From: Phycisphaeraceae bacterium
GTDB taxonomy: Bacteria > Planctomycetota > Phycisphaerae > Phycisphaerales > UBA1924
Direction of reading: 5' to 3'
DNA length: 64,000 nt
NCBI GenBank assembly: GCA_019636515.1
Contig: JAHBXI010000003.1
Coordinates: 496,001-560,000 of the forward strand
The position numbers and the translations under genes were made by a program. Of the stretch, positions 62,110-64,000 are shown piece by piece. The first letter of the stretch is position 1. Every line of letters starts with the position of its first letter. The notes beneath the pieces were generated by a model. That model was not told where the DNA came from, ran no database searches, and saw only the letters and a program-made list of their open reading frames with translations.

Positions 62110-62733
62110 ATGCACGCGTTGGCCAACGCCTCGGATCACGATCCAGCGACCGACGCGAACCGCGTGGCGGAGTGGCTCGCCCGCGCCTCCGCGGGGGATC
62201 CCGCCGCGTGGCGGGCGATCGTCAAGGAGTATTCTCGCCGGATCTTTGCGATGGCCTACAGCCTGCTCAAGAACCGCGACCAGGCCGAGGAGATCGCCCA
62301 GAGCGTGCTGGCGGGCGTCTCGGTCACGATGACCTCGGGCGGGTACACCGAGCGAGGGCGTTTCGATTCGTGGCTGATGCGAGTGGCGATGAATCGCATC
62401 CGCGATGAGGCTCGTCGCCTCCGGCGGCACGCCGTCGCGACCGACCCGGCGGTCTTGGCCGATGCCCGGACCGCCCCGGGGGAGCCGGCGTCCGACCGCG
62501 CGGGCCTTGAGGGCCTGCGTCGCGCGCTGGAGCAACTCCCAGACCCGGATCGGGAGGTCATCATGCTCCGGCATCACGGGCAGATGGGCTTCAAGGAAAT
62601 GGCCGAGGTTCTCGGGGAGCCCGTTGGGACGCTGCTGGCTCGGCACCACCGGGCCTTGCGCAAACTGAAGGACATCATGGAATCGGCCGACCCGGGGACG
62701 CGGGCCGATCCGGTTCGAGAGGGAACCCGATGA
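62110..62733 (+). CDS. ECF-type RNA polymerase sigma factor (second locus)
   Basis: 207 residues from MHALANAS; a TTG four codons upstream is possible. Region 2: AWRAIVKEYSRRIFAMAYSL, NRDQAEEIAQSVLAGV, GRFDSWLMRVAMNRIRDEAR; region 4: EQLPDPDREVIMLRHHGQMG then FKEMAEVLGEPVGTLLARHH. A TTGACA hexamer (62051-62056) lies upstream, but no good -10 follows. Its stop overlaps the anti-sigma gene (ATGA). Confidence 0.9.
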   Translation: MHALANASDHDPATDANRVAEWLARASAGDPAAWRAIVKEYSRRIFAMAYSLLKNRDQAEEIAQSVLAGVSVTMTSGGYTERGRFDSWLMRVAMNRIRDEARRLRRHAVATDPAVLADARTAPGEPASDRAGLEGLRRALEQLPDPDREVIMLRHHGQMGFKEMAEVLGEPVGTLLARHHRALRKLKDIMESADPGTRADPVREGTR

Positions 62734-63287
62734 ACGATCCAGCCTTGCATCACGACCAGCCGCACGAGATCGATCCCGACCTGGCCGAGATCGACGCCGG
62801 GCTTTCTCGGTGCGCACGGCACGATGCCGATCAGGCGCCGCCCGGCATGGAGGATCGCATCGCGCTGGCGACGATGCCGGGGTCTTCCCGCGTCAGGACG
62901 ATCGCGGCCGGCTCCGAACCCGGACACCAGTTCGGTCACCAGCCCGGTCACCAGCCCGGTCACGACCACGAATCGATCCCCTTCCACTCGCCGGCGCGTT
63001 CCACCTGGTTTACCCCCGTGCGGCTGGCCGCGATGGTGGCACTCGCCGCCGGGGGCGTGGTGGTGTACACGGCGACCCGGCCCGCCTCCTCACCCAGCGA
63101 TGATTCTCGCATCGAACTGGCCTCCGCGCACGTGGTCGAGCAGGATGTGCAGTCCTGGCTCAGCATCATCGTCGAGTCGGCCCCCGACGAGATCCGGCAA
63201 CTGGCTGTTGAAACCGACCGGATCGACCGTTCCATCGCCGATGAGCCGGCGTTCGGGGCGTGGTTCCTTGATGGAGAATCCCTGTGA
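62730..63287 (+). CDS. Single-pass anti-sigma-like membrane protein with His-rich repeat
   Basis: 185 residues, coupled to the sigma gene. Cytoplasmic N-terminus with an acidic segment (ALHHDQPHEIDPDLAEIDAG), then a 12-base DNA repeat giving GHQFGHQPGHQPGHDHE at about residues 70-86, one membrane helix (about 97-115, PVRLAAMVALAAGGVVVYTA) and a short outer domain. The His-rich block just before the helix could bind metal. The stop overlaps the next gene (GTGA). Anti-sigma role inferred from position. Confidence 0.65.
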   Translation: MNDPALHHDQPHEIDPDLAEIDAGLSRCARHDADQAPPGMEDRIALATMPGSSRVRTIAAGSEPGHQFGHQPGHQPGHDHESIPFHSPARSTWFTPVRLAAMVALAAGGVVVYTATRPASSPSDDSRIELASAHVVEQDVQSWLSIIVESAPDEIRQLAVETDRIDRSIADEPAFGAWFLDGESL

Positions 63288-64000
63288 TTCCACGGATCCC
63301 CCGCCTCGGAAAACTCCTGATCGGTTCGGTGATGGCGGCGGTGACGGCGGCGAGCCTCGCCGCCTGGCAGCCCGGAGAGGCTCGTCCGCCGCGAGGCCAG
63401 CCGCCGACGCCCGGCGCGGCTTCCCCCGATCGCCAGCCCGAGGCTCGCCCTTCCCGACGCGGCGTGCCAGGGTCGCGCGATGAATGGCGCCAGCGCCTGA
63501 CGCAGCGACGCGATGAACTGGGGACCGTCCAAGGCAAGATCGACGAGGCACTCGCCATCATCGAATCAGGGGATGTCTCGGACGCGGACCTGCCCGAACG
63601 CCTCGCCGAACTCGGGCCGCTGGCTCGTCGGTATATCTTCTCGGGTCCCTCGGGCGATGGGCGAGAGGCCCGCGACGATGGGGGTGATGGGATGCACGAC
63701 GACGCCCGTCCCGGGACGGGCGGGCGTTCGCGAGGCCCCTGGTTGCCGCGCGGCGAGGAGACCGACCACACCCGTCCGGTCACCGACGAGGACATCGCCG
63801 CCGCGATCACCTGGATCGAGGAGCACATGCCCCGCCTTGCCGATCGGGTGCGGGCACTGCGCGAATCAGACCCCGAGGCGCTGCGTCGCATCATCCATCG
63901 CATGCGTCCGCGTGTCGAGGAACTCCGCCGCCTCGCCGCCGAGGACCCGGGCGCCGCCCGTGACCGGATCGCCGAATGGCAGGCGGGCATGCGTGTCGTG
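63284..64000 (+). CDS. Exported helical protein, third gene of ECF operon (partial)
   Basis: GTG start coupled to the previous gene; the frame is open to the right edge, 239 residues visible. Signal peptide (KLLIGSVMAAVTAASLAAWQ), a Pro/Arg-rich segment, then charged helices (DEWRQRLTQRRDELGTVQGK; RHIIH-like heptads such as ALRRIIHRMRPRVEELRRLA). Probably periplasmic and co-regulated with the ECF pair. Family not recognised. Confidence 0.6.
   Translation, partial: MIPRIPRLGKLLIGSVMAAVTAASLAAWQPGEARPPRGQPPTPGAASPDRQPEARPSRRGVPGSRDEWRQRLTQRRDELGTVQGKIDEALAIIESGDVSDADLPERLAELGPLARRYIFSGPSGDGREARDDGGDGMHDDARPGTGGRSRGPWLPRGEETDHTRPVTDEDIAAAITWIEEHMPRLADRVRALRESDPEALRRIIHRMRPRVEELRRLAAEDPGAARDRIAEWQAGMRVV

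Overview
The window looks like a chromosome segment of a flagellated, high-GC planctomycete, most likely of the Phycisphaerae type. Reasons: dense GC-rich genes with very many 4-base stop/start overlaps (ATGA, GTGA); prepilin-like proteins with H-X9-DG-type C-termini; exported proteins ending in PEP-CTERM-like tails or dockerin repeats; a Gram-negative envelope signature (LpxI, an LptC/LptA-like protein, lipoproteins); ECF sigma/anti-sigma pairs; and a nearly complete flagellar gene set. No rRNA, tRNA, CRISPR, transposase or integrase was seen.

Layout. 1-11.3 kb is metabolic and envelope housekeeping: a partial HExxH protein, PurN, a STAS protein and a hot-dog thioesterase on the minus strand; a DinB-like protein, NadB and a lipoprotein on the plus strand; LpxI (minus); and a plus-strand run of uncharacterised proteins ending in an RDD-domain membrane protein. 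11.6-41.8 kb is one co-directional flagellar region: TPR protein, FlgN-like protein, histidine kinase and sigma-54-type activator, flgB-flgC-fliE-F-G-H-I-J, a MotE-like protein, fliK-flgD, a flagellar-operon protein, flgE, a small two-helix protein, fliL-fliN-fliO-P-Q-R, flhB-A-F-G, a small membrane protein and the sigma-28 gene fliA. fliM, motA, motB and the flagellin genes are not here. 41.9-47 kb holds folK and several exported or membrane proteins of lower-GC, mosaic composition.

47-51 kb holds the most distinctive system. A well-formed cobalamin riboswitch on the minus strand, with its own promoter, leads a tightly packed operon: a CTERM-anchored surface protein, a PQQ-type beta-propeller with dockerin repeats, a pseudopilin-like protein and a Bfd-like [2Fe-2S] protein. 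None of these is a classical B12 synthesis or BtuBFCD uptake gene. I infer a surface B12-capture or B12-responsive module.

51-64 kb: PutA (plus); a pseudopilin and an unusually long LptC/LptA-like protein (minus); rpmI-rplT with its own promoter and terminator and no adjacent infC; an ECF sigma factor coupled to an unusual membrane protein that fuses an anti-sigma-like cytoplasmic part to a pseudopilin-like outer domain; a DUF4286-like protein; and a second ECF sigma/anti-sigma operon running off the right edge.

The flagellar genes suggest hierarchical control: a FlrBC/FleSR-like two-component pair (sigma-54 class) at the head and FliA (sigma-28) at the tail, with FlhF/FlhG for placement and number of flagella. 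No database search was possible; family names rest on motifs and gene order read from the sequence.
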